Positions 60,069 to 60,449 of a stretch of DNA of 60,449 nucleotides are shown in pieces. Each line of letters opens with the position of its first letter. Positions within the stretch are counted from its first letter, which is position 1. The DNA is from Bacteroidales bacterium (GTDB lineage Bacteria; Bacteroidota; Bacteroidia; Bacteroidales; F082): NCBI GenBank assembly GCA_017508895.1, contig JAFWRA010000158.1, positions 1-60,449 of the forward strand, read 5' to 3'. The position numbers and the translations under genes are program-made. The notes beneath the pieces are model-generated. The model saw only the letters and a program-made list of their open reading frames with translations. It was not told where the DNA came from and made no database searches.

Positions 60069-60449
60069 ATGAACTATTATATTAACAAAAACATTCAAAA
60101 CACGCCAAGGGTGTTTCCCAAACAGGGAAGGGGAAACTTTCATCGCTATGATGCCAATGAGAATCCCGAGGGTTTGCCCAAAGAGTTTGTTGACTCTGTG
60201 CTGAAGGAGTTGACCCCTGAATACTTGGCTATGTACCCTGAGCCAGAGCGATTCATAGGAAAATATGCCGACTATATGGGGGTCGCAAAAGAAAATGTGT
60301 ATTGTACTAATGGTTCTGATCATGGTATCCGTGTATTGTTGGAAATTTTTGGTGAGCCGGGCAAAGAGGTTGTCACTGTTTCCCCGACTTTCGAAATCTA
60401 TTGGGTTTGCTGTAGCCTCCTTGGGCTAAAGCATAAACCTGTTCAATAC
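60069..60449 (+). CDS. Histidinol-phosphate aminotransferase-like enzyme (3' partial)
   Basis: A frame starting at the ATG 60069 stays open for 127 codons to the window edge. It shows the class I/II aminotransferase start: YDANENPEGLP, YPEPERFIGKYADYMGV and NVYCTNGSDHGIRVLLEIFGEPGKEV, then SPTFEIYWV. This is the HisC-like subgroup. In this locus it may make an aminoalcohol-phosphate donor for LicD-type transfer or another amino compound; the housekeeping hisC is an alternative. Confidence 0.8.
   Translation, partial: MNYYINKNIQNTPRVFPKQGRGNFHRYDANENPEGLPKEFVDSVLKELTPEYLAMYPEPERFIGKYADYMGVAKENVYCTNGSDHGIRVLLEIFGEPGKEVVTVSPTFEIYWVCCSLLGLKHKPVQY

Noticed and set aside
1..60449. tRNA, rRNA or riboswitch genes
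   Set aside because: None recognised by eye on either strand; a covariance-model scan would be needed to exclude small RNAs.

Overview
The window is chromosomal DNA from a member of the Bacteroidota, most likely an uncultured gut- or rumen-type Bacteroidales. Three things point there. Many genes are preceded by the TAnnTTTG -7 promoter element of the Bacteroidetes primary sigma factor. One secreted protein ends in a type IX secretion (T9SS) sorting domain. The gene content fits: ferredoxin-dependent 2-oxoacid oxidoreductase, lipid A genes lpxH/lpxK, SusD-free outer-membrane proteins and AAA/DUF4143 ATPases. No rRNA, tRNA, CRISPR array or intact insertion sequence was seen.

Region 1 (1-34 kb) is mostly housekeeping. 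On the plus strand: korAB, an AAA/DUF4143 ATPase behind a periodic repeat array, a flavin reductase, tilS, a HepT/MntA-type toxin-antitoxin pair, a DsbD-like reductase, a secreted Ntn hydrolase, an M16 peptidase and an ABC exporter. A minus-strand lipid A/purine operon follows (lpxK, purine nucleoside phosphorylase, lpxH, M20 dipeptidase). Divergent from it is the nif3/zinc-ribbon pair, then three envelope genes on the minus strand, mazG, a T9SS-secreted repeat protein, aroB/aroA and an Fe-S protein. Several short dispersed repeats occur here. The most striking are palindromic elements sitting in frame inside aroA, with the same core as a MITE-like inverted pair upstream of mazG, and a 21-bp in-frame repeat inside tilS.

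Region 2 (34.3-60.4 kb) is a surface-polysaccharide locus, all plus strand, tightly packed and AT-richer toward its end. It starts with an N-acetyltransferase, a DegT aminotransferase, an initiating sugar-phosphate transferase, a Wzm-type ABC permease (no Wzt seen), a glycosyltransferase and a second aminotransferase. Then comes an unusual carrier-protein block: two ATP-grasp enzymes around a PLP enzyme, a FabD-like malonyl transferase, four small acyl carrier proteins, two FabH-like ketosynthases, two FabG-like reductases, two adenylating enzymes, a VOC epimerase-like protein, several GNATs, two membrane acyltransferases (OafA-type and MBOAT) and a DltD-like protein. A LicD-type transferase and the start of a HisC-like aminotransferase end the window.

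The combined reading of region 2 is inference. The carrier-protein genes look like a dedicated minimal fatty-acid-like pathway (malonyl loading, one condensation, one ketoreduction, no dehydratase or enoyl reductase seen) plus a dltCBDA-like activation and export module. Together they would make and attach short beta-hydroxyacyl and/or aminoacyl groups to amino sugars of a capsule or O-antigen. I consider this the most interesting system in the window.
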